DNA from: Muribaculaceae bacterium
GTDB taxonomy: Bacteria; Bacteroidota; Bacteroidia; Bacteroidales; Muribaculaceae
DNA length: 57,891 nucleotides
Reading direction: 5' to 3'
Assembly (NCBI GenBank): GCA_017547845.1
Contig: JAFYNZ010000063.1
Location: forward strand, 1 to 57,891
The notes beneath the pieces are model-generated. The model had not been told where the DNA came from and ran no database searches. It saw only the letters and a list, made by a program, of their open reading frames with translations. Below, piece after piece: positions 34,739-43,017 of the stretch; position 1 is the stretch's first letter, and each line of letters opens with the position of its first letter. Made by a program: the position numbers and the translations under genes.

Positions 34739-36292
34739 TTATTCTTCTATCGCCCAACGGTCGATAGACTTTGTTTCGGCAGAGAAATTTATGCCGATTT
34801 TGAACACTTTTTTACCACTGCTAAGGAATGGCAGGGCATATCCTTTGTCGTTGATCTGTTGCAGTGCTTCTTCGGCAGAGCCATTGAGTTTGAACTCCAT
34901 GACATAGATATAGTCAGAGGTCTCGAGCACCATATCGATGCGACCTGCTGCAGTCTGATATTCTGCCTTGACATAGAAGCCCATAAGTCGGGTGAGTAGG
35001 TATATCACGTTATGGTAGTGACGCTCGCGATCACCGCCATGCACCAAGAGGTATGGTGTGTCTGCAAAAAGCGACTGCAGTCGTGTCATGAACTCCTCTA
35101 CTCGACCACCTCGCAAGTCTTGCACAAATCTTCGCAAGTCGAATGTGTTGTGGCGTTTGTTTTGCGTGTAATAAGGTAATAAGAAGCGTATAAAACCCTC
35201 CTTCACTTCTCGATTTGGGTAACAAAGAGTGAAGGTGTTAAATTCTTTGTCGTAGCTCTTAATCGTGAGGTATCCACTTTGGAAAATGACCGGCAGAGGA
35301 TTGTCGTTGTCGAAGATGCAATCAAGTACATCTGTAGTGACCTCTTCGCTTGTCAAAGCAGCAAGATCGTAATCACAGTTACGAAGCATGTCGACCAATA
35401 GGGTAGGTGTTCCGGTTTCAAACCAATAGTCGCGGAATTGCCTCTTTGCCAGCGTATTGAGAATGCTGAAAGGATTGTACATACCTTCGGCATCTTCATG
35501 GAAGTGATAGCCGTCGAAATCTTCTTTCAGCTTGGCATAAGTTTCCTCGACAGTCATTTTTTGAGCCTCGGCAAGTAGCTGAATTTCGTTGTCGAAATAG
35601 TCATGCAACTCGCCTTCGGTGATACCGCAGATTGGGGCATAGCGAAGGTCCATGGAAATATCCATTAGATTGTTGAGGTCGGAGAAGACGCTGACTTTGC
35701 CGAATTTTGTGACGCCTGTAAGGAGAGCAAATTTGATGTACTTATCGCAGCTCTTGAGGTTGCCGTAAAAGGCTTTCAATGTGCCTCTATAATCGTTGAG
35801 AAGGTCATCGTTACCATATGCCTGAAGCAATGGTTTGTCATACTCGTCAATGAGCACAACCACTTGTCGACCTGTCTTTTCGTATGCGCGTTGCATCACC
35901 CCGCCGAAACGTCTGCCAAGACCAATCTCTGCATCATTACTGCCATAGACAGTCTCCCACTTCGTAAGTGTTTCGTCAAGTACTTCGGTCAAGGCTTCCG
36001 GAGTGTCATATTTTTGTGAATTGAGGTCAAGATGAAGGATAGGGTATTGTGTCCACTCCGTCTCCAATTTCTCAAGAGCAAGACCCTCAAACAAGTCCTT
36101 GCGACCACTGAGGTAAGCCTCGATGGTCGACATGAGCAAAGACTTTCCGAATCGTCTCGGACGACTCAAGAAATAGTAGCAACCACGGTCGACAAGGTCA
36201 TAAATATATTTGGTCTTGTCGATATAGACATACCCTCCTTGTCTAATCTTTTCAAACTGTTGTATTCCTACAGGAAATTTCATCTCACTCAT
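34739..36292 (-). CDS. AAA-ATPase / PD-(D/E)XK nuclease-like protein, copy 2
   Basis: A second copy, 517 aa from the ATG at 36292. That start matches copy 1 exactly (MSEMKFP); an in-frame ATG four codons upstream at 36304 is the alternative. The P-loop SRPRRFGKSL, Walker B LIDEYDKPL and the C-terminal GRIDMVLE/MEFK nuclease motifs are all retained, so both copies look active. The N-terminal 100 residues and the C-terminal half are almost identical to copy 1. Two internal segments (about 102-128 and 216-280) differ strongly. A -7 element TATATTTG lies at 36324-36331. Confidence 0.88.
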   Translation of the reverse strand: MSEMKFPVGIQQFEKIRQGGYVYIDKTKYIYDLVDRGCYYFLSRPRRFGKSLLMSTIEAYLSGRKDLFEGLALEKLETEWTQYPILHLDLNSQKYDTPEALTEVLDETLTKWETVYGSNDAEIGLGRRFGGVMQRAYEKTGRQVVVLIDEYDKPLLQAYGNDDLLNDYRGTLKAFYGNLKSCDKYIKFALLTGVTKFGKVSVFSDLNNLMDISMDLRYAPICGITEGELHDYFDNEIQLLAEAQKMTVEETYAKLKEDFDGYHFHEDAEGMYNPFSILNTLAKRQFRDYWFETGTPTLLVDMLRNCDYDLAALTSEEVTTDVLDCIFDNDNPLPVIFQSGYLTIKSYDKEFNTFTLCYPNREVKEGFIRFLLPYYTQNKRHNTFDLRRFVQDLRGGRVEEFMTRLQSLFADTPYLLVHGGDRERHYHNVIYLLTRLMGFYVKAEYQTAAGRIDMVLETSDYIYVMEFKLNGSAEEALQQINDKGYALPFLSSGKKVFKIGINFSAETKSIDRWAIEE

Positions 36293-36323
36293 TCGGTCAG
36301 GCATTTACGATTAATATGAACTG

Positions 36324-36331
36324 CAAATATA
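36324..36331 (-). promoter_or_regulatory. Candidate -7 element for the ATPase pair
   Basis: The minus strand reads TATATTTG, a full TAnnTTTG match, 32 bp upstream of the preferred start codon. No TTG at the usual spacing is visible. Confidence 0.4.
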
Positions 36332-36753
36332 ATCATTTGTTTTCAAATTTGGTTTATGCTTCTCCAAAAATCTTTACTCATCGTGAAATTGTCAACTCTT
36401 AAAAATTTCCAAGAGCCAATGTCTATCGCGTCGTTAACTCGCTTGTGCACAAAAAATGCCTTCGATGTAAGATTTGACATATTGCTCGAAGCGAGACTTG
36501 AAACTTGTCAAAAACAACTCGTTTAAATCCCAAAAATGCTGACCAAAGTATCGAAAAGTGACAAATTTTCAAATCTCAGCGAGTTGAGATTTCGTAAAAA
36601 GCCGTCTAAGCAATTGATAATCAGGAGAATACTATGTTTTGAATGTTGGTGTGGATTTTGTGTCTAAAAAATCTGAAAATTGGACTAATCGGTCGAAAAT
36701 TGGTGTCAATAATTTTTTTGGCGTTTGATGACCGATGTTAGGCAAAAAATTAG

Positions 36754-36761
36754 TATTTTTG
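36754..36761 (+). promoter_or_regulatory. Candidate -7 element for ybeY-mnmG
   Basis: TATTTTTG matches TAnnTTTG and lies 27 bp upstream of the ybeY ATG. The nearest TTTG upstream (36724-36727) is 26 bp away, longer than normal. Confidence 0.4.
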
Positions 36762-36788
36762 TAGGTTAAGTATTAAACAAAAAAATAA

Positions 36789-37223
36789 ATGATAGAATTT
36801 CAGATTCAAAACGTGGAGATGCCTCAGATTGATGTTGAGTTGGTAAGGACATGGATTGGTGAGGTTGCAGCTCGTCATGGAAAGACGGTCGGACCTCTGA
36901 CCTACTGCTTTTGTGACGATCCACACATCATCGAGGTCAATCGTCAATTTTTGCAACATGACTTCTACACCGACATCATCACATTCGACTACACCCGTCG
37001 CAACCGTATTTCGGGCGATATGTTGATTTCTCTCGACACAGTTGCTTCGAACGCTGAGATGCTTGGCATGGCATACGACCAGGAGTTGCATCGCGTGATA
37101 ATTCATGGTGTGCTCCACCTTTGCGGCATAGACGACAAAGGGGAGGGTGAACGCGAGATAATGGAGGCTCATGAGGATGATGCTCTGTCTATTTTTCAAC
37201 GCTTAAAACAATCTGAATCATGA
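36789..37223 (+). CDS. ybeY: Endoribonuclease YbeY
   Basis: YbeY is a single-strand-specific metallo-endoribonuclease needed for 16S rRNA 3'-end maturation and ribosome quality control. The 144-aa product contains the UPF0054 zinc site H-x3-H-x5-D in HGVLHLCGIDD near residues 105-115, and the upstream DIITFDY segment. Its stop overlaps the mnmG ATG (37220-37223, ATGA), so the two are translationally coupled. Confidence 0.95.
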   Translation: MIEFQIQNVEMPQIDVELVRTWIGEVAARHGKTVGPLTYCFCDDPHIIEVNRQFLQHDFYTDIITFDYTRRNRISGDMLISLDTVASNAEMLGMAYDQELHRVIIHGVLHLCGIDDKGEGEREIMEAHEDDALSIFQRLKQSES

Positions 37224-39157
37224 GATTTGAATATGATGTGATAGTGATTGGAGCGGGACATGCAGGATGCGAAGCAGCGGCTGCAGCGGCTCGTTTGGGT
37301 TCTGAAACGCTCCTGATTACATCTGATATGAACCGCATTGCGCAGATGTCGTGCAACCCCGCTGTGGGGGGTATTGCCAAGGGTCAGATAGTGCGAGAGG
37401 TCGATGCTTTGGGTGGTCAGATGGGTATCGTGACTGACCGAACGGCTGTGCAATTCCGTATGCTTAATCGCTCAAAAGGACCTGCTATGTGGAGCCCTCG
37501 TGCGCAGTCCGATCGCACACGTTTCATCGATGAATGGCGAAAAATTCTCGACGCAACGCCCGGTCTTTATATCTTCCAAGATACTGCTATAGAGTTTGTG
37601 TTTGACCAAAAATCGGAGAATGGAAGACCTGTTGTAACAGGTGTCAAAACGCTTTTAGGGCTCACATTCAAGGCTAAATCTGTAGTTTTGACTGCAGGCA
37701 CTTTTCTCAATGGATTGCTGCATTTCGGAGAGACTCAGATACCCGGTGGTCGTATCTCCGAACCGGCTTCTTACGGCTTGACTGAGCAACTCAAAGCTAT
37801 CGGATTTGAGACTCAGCGCATGAAGACAGGTACGCCTGCGCGCATAGATGGTCGCACGGTCAATTTCTCGCTTGCACAGGCTCAGTCTGGCGATGATATA
37901 GTATCGACTGATGCTGATGGAAATGTCAGTGTTGCGCGCGATTTTCACAAGTTTTCGTTCCTTCCTAAAGAGGGTAGAACGCTGATGCCTCGTGAGTGTT
38001 GGATTGTTCATACCAACCCCGATGTGCATCGTCGACTTCACGATAATCTTGATCGTTCACCTTTATATAATGGTCAAATCCAGAGTATAGGACCTCGTTA
38101 TTGTCCAAGTATTGAGACCAAAATTGTGACCTTTGCTGATAAGGATAGTCATCAACTATTCCTCGAACCGGAGGGCGAAACGACAGAGGAATACTACATC
38201 AACGGCTTCTCTTCATCGCTTCCTTGGGATGTCCAAATCGATGCTCTCAAGCAAGTGGAAGCACTCAAGGATGTACACTTTTATCGTCCCGGATATGCCA
38301 TTGAGTATGACTATTTCGACCCGACGCAACTTCGTCACACATTGCAGACAAAGCTCGTCGACGGACTCTTTTTTGCCGGTCAAGTCAATGGTACGACAGG
38401 CTATGAAGAGGCGGCAGGGCAGGGTTTGATTGCCGGCGTGAACGCTCATAATTATGTCAAAAATCTCCCTGACTTTGTGCTAAAACGTGATGAGGCCTAC
38501 ATCGGTGTACTCATAGATGACCTCGTTACAAAGGGCGTAGATGAGCCATATCGTATGTTTACATCACGCGCTGAATATCGTATACTCTTGCGTCAAGATG
38601 ATGCCGATATGCGTCTCACTCCTCGTGGTTATGAGATAGGTTTGGTGACAGAAGAACGCTATCAACTCATGGTCGATAAGCGTCGTCAGCGAGATGAATT
38701 GATTGAGTTTTGTCGCGGATTCTTGGTGAAGGCTGATAAGATTAACCCCCATCTTCCGGCTCTTGGTTGTGTCGAATTGAAGGCCTCTCAGCGTCTATAT
38801 GATCTTATACTTCGTCCCCAACTCGACTTTGAAAAATTGCGTCGATTGATACCTGCTTTGGATCGACAGATAATGTCGATAGAAGAGGAGAGACGTAGTG
38901 AAATCGTCGAATCTGCTGAAATATTGATAAAGTATTCCGGCTATATTGAACGTGAGCGATTGCTTGCCGACAAGATACAGCGCTTGGAGAATCTTCCTCT
39001 TGGAGATAAGATAGACTATGACCAAATCTTGTCGCTTTCGACAGAGGCGCGCCAGAAGCTCGCTAAGATACGTCCAATGACTATCGCTCAGGCATCGCGT
39101 ATACCTGGCATATCTCCTGCGGATATCAACATCTTGCTAATGCTGCTCGGAAGATAG
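37220..39157 (+). CDS. mnmG: tRNA uridine-5-carboxymethylaminomethyl modification enzyme MnmG (GidA)
   Basis: MnmG, together with MnmE, installs the carboxymethylaminomethyl group at wobble uridine U34 of certain tRNAs using FAD and NADH. The 645-aa protein starts with the FAD-binding motif VIGAGHAGCEAA. It has CNPAVGGIAKG with the catalytic Cys and GPAMWSPRAQSDR near residue 90. It also has GQVNGTTGYEEAAGQG and a helical C-terminal MnmE- and tRNA-binding domain. The length is normal. It overlaps ybeY by 4 bp and is followed by the parS-like palindrome. In many bacteria gidA lies near the chromosome origin. Confidence 0.98.
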   Translation: MRFEYDVIVIGAGHAGCEAAAAAARLGSETLLITSDMNRIAQMSCNPAVGGIAKGQIVREVDALGGQMGIVTDRTAVQFRMLNRSKGPAMWSPRAQSDRTRFIDEWRKILDATPGLYIFQDTAIEFVFDQKSENGRPVVTGVKTLLGLTFKAKSVVLTAGTFLNGLLHFGETQIPGGRISEPASYGLTEQLKAIGFETQRMKTGTPARIDGRTVNFSLAQAQSGDDIVSTDADGNVSVARDFHKFSFLPKEGRTLMPRECWIVHTNPDVHRRLHDNLDRSPLYNGQIQSIGPRYCPSIETKIVTFADKDSHQLFLEPEGETTEEYYINGFSSSLPWDVQIDALKQVEALKDVHFYRPGYAIEYDYFDPTQLRHTLQTKLVDGLFFAGQVNGTTGYEEAAGQGLIAGVNAHNYVKNLPDFVLKRDEAYIGVLIDDLVTKGVDEPYRMFTSRAEYRILLRQDDADMRLTPRGYEIGLVTEERYQLMVDKRRQRDELIEFCRGFLVKADKINPHLPALGCVELKASQRLYDLILRPQLDFEKLRRLIPALDRQIMSIEEERRSEIVESAEILIKYSGYIERERLLADKIQRLENLPLGDKIDYDQILSLSTEARQKLAKIRPMTIAQASRIPGISPADINILLMLLGR

Positions 39158-39198
39158 AATTTCGTAAGTTGCGATAAATAAAGAGGTTAACAAAGAAT

Positions 39199-39214
39199 TG
39201 TTCCACGTGGAACA
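39199..39214. promoter_or_regulatory. parS centromere site (ParB-binding palindrome)
   Basis: TGTTCCACGTGGAACA is a perfect 16-bp palindrome. It fits the widely conserved parS consensus (TGTTTCACGTGAAACA and its variants) with one symmetric base change per arm. It lies in the 87-bp gap between mnmG and apt. No parA or parB gene is in the window. Loading of ParB here would nucleate the segregation complex, typically near the origin. Confidence 0.8.
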
Positions 39215-39244
39215 TAAAACGATCATAATTAAATTACAGATAAT

Positions 39245-39769
39245 ATGACAGTAGAAGAATTGAAATTGAAGATCCGTGACATCGTGGATTTTCCGTCAAA
39301 GGGTGTTGTATTTAAGGATTTGACAACCCTCATCAAAGATGGAGTGGCTTTGCACGATATGGCCGATGCTATCGCAGAAATTTACAAGGATAAGGGCATC
39401 ACAAAGGTGGTGGGTGTTGAATCTCGTGGTTTTATCACAGGTTCTATCCTTGCGTACAAATTTGGCTGTGGATTTGTGCCTGCTCGTAAGCCGGGTAAAT
39501 TGCCGGCTGTAACTATCAAGAAGTCGTATGCCAAAGAATATGGCGTCGATACAATCGAACTCCATAGTGACGCAATCACCGAAGATGATGTGGTATTGAT
39601 TCACGATGATTTGCTTGCTACCGGCGGTACAATGGCTGCTTGTGCAGAGTTGGTGAAAAGCATGAATCCTAAGAAAGTATATGTTAACTTCGCGGTAGAA
39701 CTTGAATTTTTGGAAGGTCGCAAAAATCTTCCATCAGATTGCGAGGTGACTGCTCTGATGAAATTCTAA
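39245..39769 (+). CDS. apt: Adenine phosphoribosyltransferase
   Basis: Apt salvages adenine to AMP with PRPP. The 174-aa length is typical. The sequence shows the DFPSKGVVFKDLT start motif (family FPxxGIxFxD), GVESRGFITGS, KPGKLP, and the PRPP-binding loop VVLIHDDLLATGGT. It is 87 bp downstream of mnmG; the gap holds the parS palindrome. Confidence 0.97.
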   Translation: MTVEELKLKIRDIVDFPSKGVVFKDLTTLIKDGVALHDMADAIAEIYKDKGITKVVGVESRGFITGSILAYKFGCGFVPARKPGKLPAVTIKKSYAKEYGVDTIELHSDAITEDDVVLIHDDLLATGGTMAACAELVKSMNPKKVYVNFAVELEFLEGRKNLPSDCEVTALMKF

Positions 39770-39895
39770 TCATAGATTACATGCCTCGCGATTTCCCTCG
39801 ATTTCATCGGGTGTATATGAGGGTGGGGTATTACATTGTGTCGTTTTACGAGATAATAGGGTGAATAGAGATGATACTCTTTTCACTCGCTAAAT

Positions 39896-41875
39896 ATGAC
39901 AGATATGTGCGATGAATCCATCGGGGGATATCTCCCGAAAAATACCGATGAATCCACGAATGACTTGCAGTCTCTATCATCGCCGACAATGGGGCGTGAG
40001 ATAGATGAAGCGATAGAAGTGGATTCACGGTCGGTGCGTTCGCGTGATGATTTGATCAACAATCGTCCCGGGGCAGTGCTCAGGCAGAAAATACTTTCTT
40101 TGCCGGAGTCACCGGGTGTTTACCTCTATATCGATAAGCATGGCAAGGTGATTTACGTCGGTAAAGCCAAGCGTTTAAAGCGCCGTGTATCCTCCTACTT
40201 CAATCGCATTCATGATTCGGCAAAGACCAATGTGCTTGTCCGAAATATTGCCGACTTGCGATTTATCGTCGTATCCACCGAGGAAGATGCCCTGCATCTC
40301 GAAAATGCGATGATAAAGGAGTATAAGCCTCGCTACAACATCTTACTCAAAGATGATAAGTCCTATCCGTGGATTGTAGTGACATCTGAACCCTATCCTC
40401 GCATTTTTATGACCAGAAACAAGAGTGAAATCGGCGGAAAATACTATGGTCCATATTCCAATGTGCAGTCGGCAAAGGTGGTGATGGATCTTATACGCGA
40501 ACTGCTACCTATTCGCAGTTGTCGCCATTTCATCGATGCTGATAGTATCAGACGAGGCAAAACGCGTATTTGTCTGGATTATCACATCAAGAAATGTGAA
40601 GCACCCTGTGTGGGGTATGTGTCGGAGAGTGATTATGCGCGCCATATAGTTCAGGCTCGTCAGATACTGAACGGTGAAACTCGATTGCTAATCGGTTATT
40701 TACGCGATGAAATGGGGCGTTTAAGTGATGAATGGCGATTTGAGGAGGCTCAGGCGGTAAAAGAAAGGCTTGCTATCGTTGAGAAATTCAATGCTAAGAG
40801 TTCGATAGGAGGCAATAGTGTCGATGAAGCCGACGTTTTCGCCTATGATGAGACATCGGAGTCGGGCTACATACATTTCATGCATCTTCGACATGGGGCA
40901 GTTGTGCAGAGCATGAGTCTTGAATATCGTCGTCGTCTTGCCGAGCCGAAGGAGGAAATCCTGAGTATGGCCATCGGTGAAATCCGACAGCGCTTCGAAC
41001 GAGAATATACCGAAGTCATCGTGCCTTTCATGCCTGACGTGGAGTTTGAGGGTGTCAAATTTGTGATTCCTCAGCGTGGTGACAGAAAGAAATTGCTGGA
41101 TGTCGGCATGAAAAATCTTCACCAATTTATGACCGATCGCGAGAAGCAAGCCGAAATGCTCGATCCTGAGCGAGGCGTGAAGAGACTGATGGAGCGTATG
41201 AAGGCAGACTTTAGATTGTCGGTTGAGCCGCGACACATCGAGTGTTTCGATAACTCCAACATCCAAGGCACCAATCCTGTGTCAAGTTGTGTGGTGTTTA
41301 AGAATGGTCGACCGAGTAAGCGAGACTATCGTCATTTCAATATAAAGACTGTTGAGGGGCCCAACGATTTCGCTTCGATGAAGGAAGTGCTTCATCGTCG
41401 TTATACGCGAATGATGGCCGAGGGTGAGTCTTTGCCGCAGCTTGTAGTGGTCGATGGTGGTAAGGGACAATTGAGTGCTGCTGTCGAAGCGTTTGAAGAG
41501 ATGGGTATTCGTGGAGTGGTTGCCTTGGTCGGAATTGCAAAACGACTTGAAGAAATCTATTTCCCAGGAGATAGTTTGCCACTCTATATCGACAAGAAGA
41601 GCGAGTCATTGCGAGTAATCCAAGCGTTGCGCGACGAGGCTCACAGATTTGGTATCACACACCACCGCAATCGTCGTTCCAAATCGCAAGTTGTCGGTGC
41701 ATTAGATGGTATTAAAGGGATAGGAGAGCGCACAAGTCAGGCATTGTTGCGACATTTCAAGAGCGTCAAGCGATTACGTGAGGCGACAGAGGAGGAGATT
41801 GCTTCGGTCGTCGGGGTGGCCAAAGCGCACATCATAGCCGAGGCACTGGGGATTAGTGACAGCGCGAAGGACTAA
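39896..41875 (+). CDS. uvrC: Excinuclease ABC subunit C (UvrC)
   Basis: UvrC makes both incisions in nucleotide excision repair. The 659-aa protein has an N-terminal GIY-YIG nuclease domain starting SPGVYLYIDKHGKVIYVGKAK (about 75-95). It also has a Cys-containing segment (DYHIKKCEAPCVGY), a UVR motif for UvrB contact (about 260-295), the RNase H-like 5'-incision domain (HIECFDNSNIQGTNPVSS, VVVDGGKGQL), and C-terminal helix-hairpin-helix motifs (GIKGIGERTSQALLRHF). The first 60 residues or so precede the usual family start. Either the protein has a non-conserved acidic extension or translation begins later, for example at the ATG near 39989. Confidence 0.95.
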   Translation: MTDMCDESIGGYLPKNTDESTNDLQSLSSPTMGREIDEAIEVDSRSVRSRDDLINNRPGAVLRQKILSLPESPGVYLYIDKHGKVIYVGKAKRLKRRVSSYFNRIHDSAKTNVLVRNIADLRFIVVSTEEDALHLENAMIKEYKPRYNILLKDDKSYPWIVVTSEPYPRIFMTRNKSEIGGKYYGPYSNVQSAKVVMDLIRELLPIRSCRHFIDADSIRRGKTRICLDYHIKKCEAPCVGYVSESDYARHIVQARQILNGETRLLIGYLRDEMGRLSDEWRFEEAQAVKERLAIVEKFNAKSSIGGNSVDEADVFAYDETSESGYIHFMHLRHGAVVQSMSLEYRRRLAEPKEEILSMAIGEIRQRFEREYTEVIVPFMPDVEFEGVKFVIPQRGDRKKLLDVGMKNLHQFMTDREKQAEMLDPERGVKRLMERMKADFRLSVEPRHIECFDNSNIQGTNPVSSCVVFKNGRPSKRDYRHFNIKTVEGPNDFASMKEVLHRRYTRMMAEGESLPQLVVVDGGKGQLSAAVEAFEEMGIRGVVALVGIAKRLEEIYFPGDSLPLYIDKKSESLRVIQALRDEAHRFGITHHRNRRSKSQVVGALDGIKGIGERTSQALLRHFKSVKRLREATEEEIASVVGVAKAHIIAEALGISDSAKD

Positions 41876-41976
41876 AAGGTCAAAAGGGTGGCAAGGTCCA
41901 AAATGGCTCTAATATTTCTATGGGGATTGACGACTTGAAGTCAAGGGGGGATTTCGTGTATTTGGATAATGTCTGT

Positions 41977-42702
41977 TTAGTCAAACAATTGACGAAGCAC
42001 TTCTGCGGAGCGTAATGGTTTGAAGCCGGGTGTGTGAATTTCGTAATATCGGATTATTCCCTCAAGCAGTCGTTGGCGATTATCGCGTGAGAGTTTCCAC
42101 AGATGCATGTTGGAGTAGTTGATGCGGTCGAGCAGGCAGGGGATGCGTGCTTCGTCACCGCGGAGGATGGCGTTATGTCCCGGGTGGATAGTGGTGTAGC
42201 TACCTGCCACCATGTCAAACACTGCTCCTTCACGATAACTACGAGTGTCGGGAGCAATGCCGACAAACGTTGCCAACGAATGCAGAAATGTGATATGGAA
42301 ATTTGCCACGCTATTGCGAGTAGCGTCGAGAAGGCGCAACGAGTCAGCGATGAACGACCATAGGCGGCGGTCGGGCACAGTGTCGCGAAGCAAGTGGTCA
42401 AGAAACTCAGCGATAAATAGTCCCAAAGCATTTTTAACCGGGTTGAAATAGAGGTCGCGATAGACGACGAGAGTCGAGGCGTTTTTAAACATTTGCAACT
42501 CGCGAGTCTCGCGAATCTGTACCGCCATTTCGATAATCGACAGAGGCATCAGCATGGCATTGCGCATGCGAGCAGTTTTGCCTGAGCCTACATTGACGAT
42601 GACAGTCATACGTCCTCGAGTTGGTGTGTAGACCGTCATCACATTGCTCTTGTCGGAGTGCTTGATAGTGCCAAGCACGATAGCATGTAGTTTCTCTTCC
42701 AT
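41977..42702 (-). CDS. recO: DNA repair protein RecO
   Basis: RecO works with RecR to load RecA on SSB-coated single-stranded DNA. The ATG at 42702 gives the characteristic N-terminus MEEKLHAIVLGTIKHSDKS and a 241-aa protein. A longer frame from 42735 would extend into the promoter. The OB-fold start (IVLG..K..D....V.TP..G) and helical C-terminal half fit the family. The zinc-finger cysteines of some RecO proteins are not evident. It converges on uvrC, with a complete promoter just upstream (42720-42750). Confidence 0.92.
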   Translation of the reverse strand: MEEKLHAIVLGTIKHSDKSNVMTVYTPTRGRMTVIVNVGSGKTARMRNAMLMPLSIIEMAVQIRETRELQMFKNASTLVVYRDLYFNPVKNALGLFIAEFLDHLLRDTVPDRRLWSFIADSLRLLDATRNSVANFHITFLHSLATFVGIAPDTRSYREGAVFDMVAGSYTTIHPGHNAILRGDEARIPCLLDRINYSNMHLWKLSRDNRQRLLEGIIRYYEIHTPGFKPLRSAEVLRQLFD

Positions 42703-42719
42703 TATCTGAATATCTGCCA

Positions 42720-42750
42720 CAAAATTACTCCACACTCCTCAAACCACCAA
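42720..42750 (-). promoter_or_regulatory. recO promoter
   Basis: On the minus strand TTG (42748-42750), 20 bp, then TAATTTTG (42720-42727). The -7 lies about 18 bp from the recO ATG, so the leader is very short and supports the ATG at 42702. Confidence 0.75.
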
Positions 42751-42812
42751 ATCCTGCTTGCTTAAAATACAAATACAAATTTCGGTTCTGAGTGAAAAAA
42801 TGTGAAAAAAAG

Positions 42813-42844
42813 TTGGTGTATTTGAAAAAATGATACTATATTTG
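42813..42844 (+). promoter_or_regulatory. Promoter of the 1208-aa Ig-array protein
   Basis: TTG at 42813-42815, 21 bp, then TATATTTG at 42837-42844. The transcription start is expected near 42850, giving a leader of about 165 nt. Confidence 0.7.
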
Positions 42845-43017
42845 CGTGCAGATTAGTAGGTTAGGTCGGATTTGGTGGCTTGCCGAAATGTTTAAAAATT
42901 CGGAGTCGCAATTCGCTAATTCTCGCAATTACAAGTTGTTACGCCAATCTACAAAATCGACATACATGAAAAATTTAAAATTTATTTAATTATATTGTTT
43001 AACTAAAATCTTTTATT

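Larger units (their letters stand above)
36293..36788. other. Divergent intergenic region between the ATPase pair and ybeY
   Basis: About 480 bp, AT-rich, with no gene recognised. It contains a -7 element on the minus strand (36324-36331) and one on the plus strand (36754-36761). A perfect 8-bp inverted repeat with a 6-nt loop (AAATCTCA 36571-36578, TGAGATTT 36585-36592) has no T-tract on either side. Confidence 0.5.
42703..43017. other. Divergent promoter region between recO and the first giant surface protein
   Basis: This 315-bp region carries the recO promoter on the minus strand and the promoter of the 1208-aa protein on the plus strand. It ends in a leader of about 170 nt that is extremely AT-rich in its last 50 nt. 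The 14-nt leader block ATTGTTTAACTAAA (42994-43007) recurs before the third giant gene. Confidence 0.7.

Noticed and set aside
36571-36592. 8-bp perfect inverted repeat as a terminator
   Set aside because: Neither strand has a T-tract after it and no gene ends nearby.
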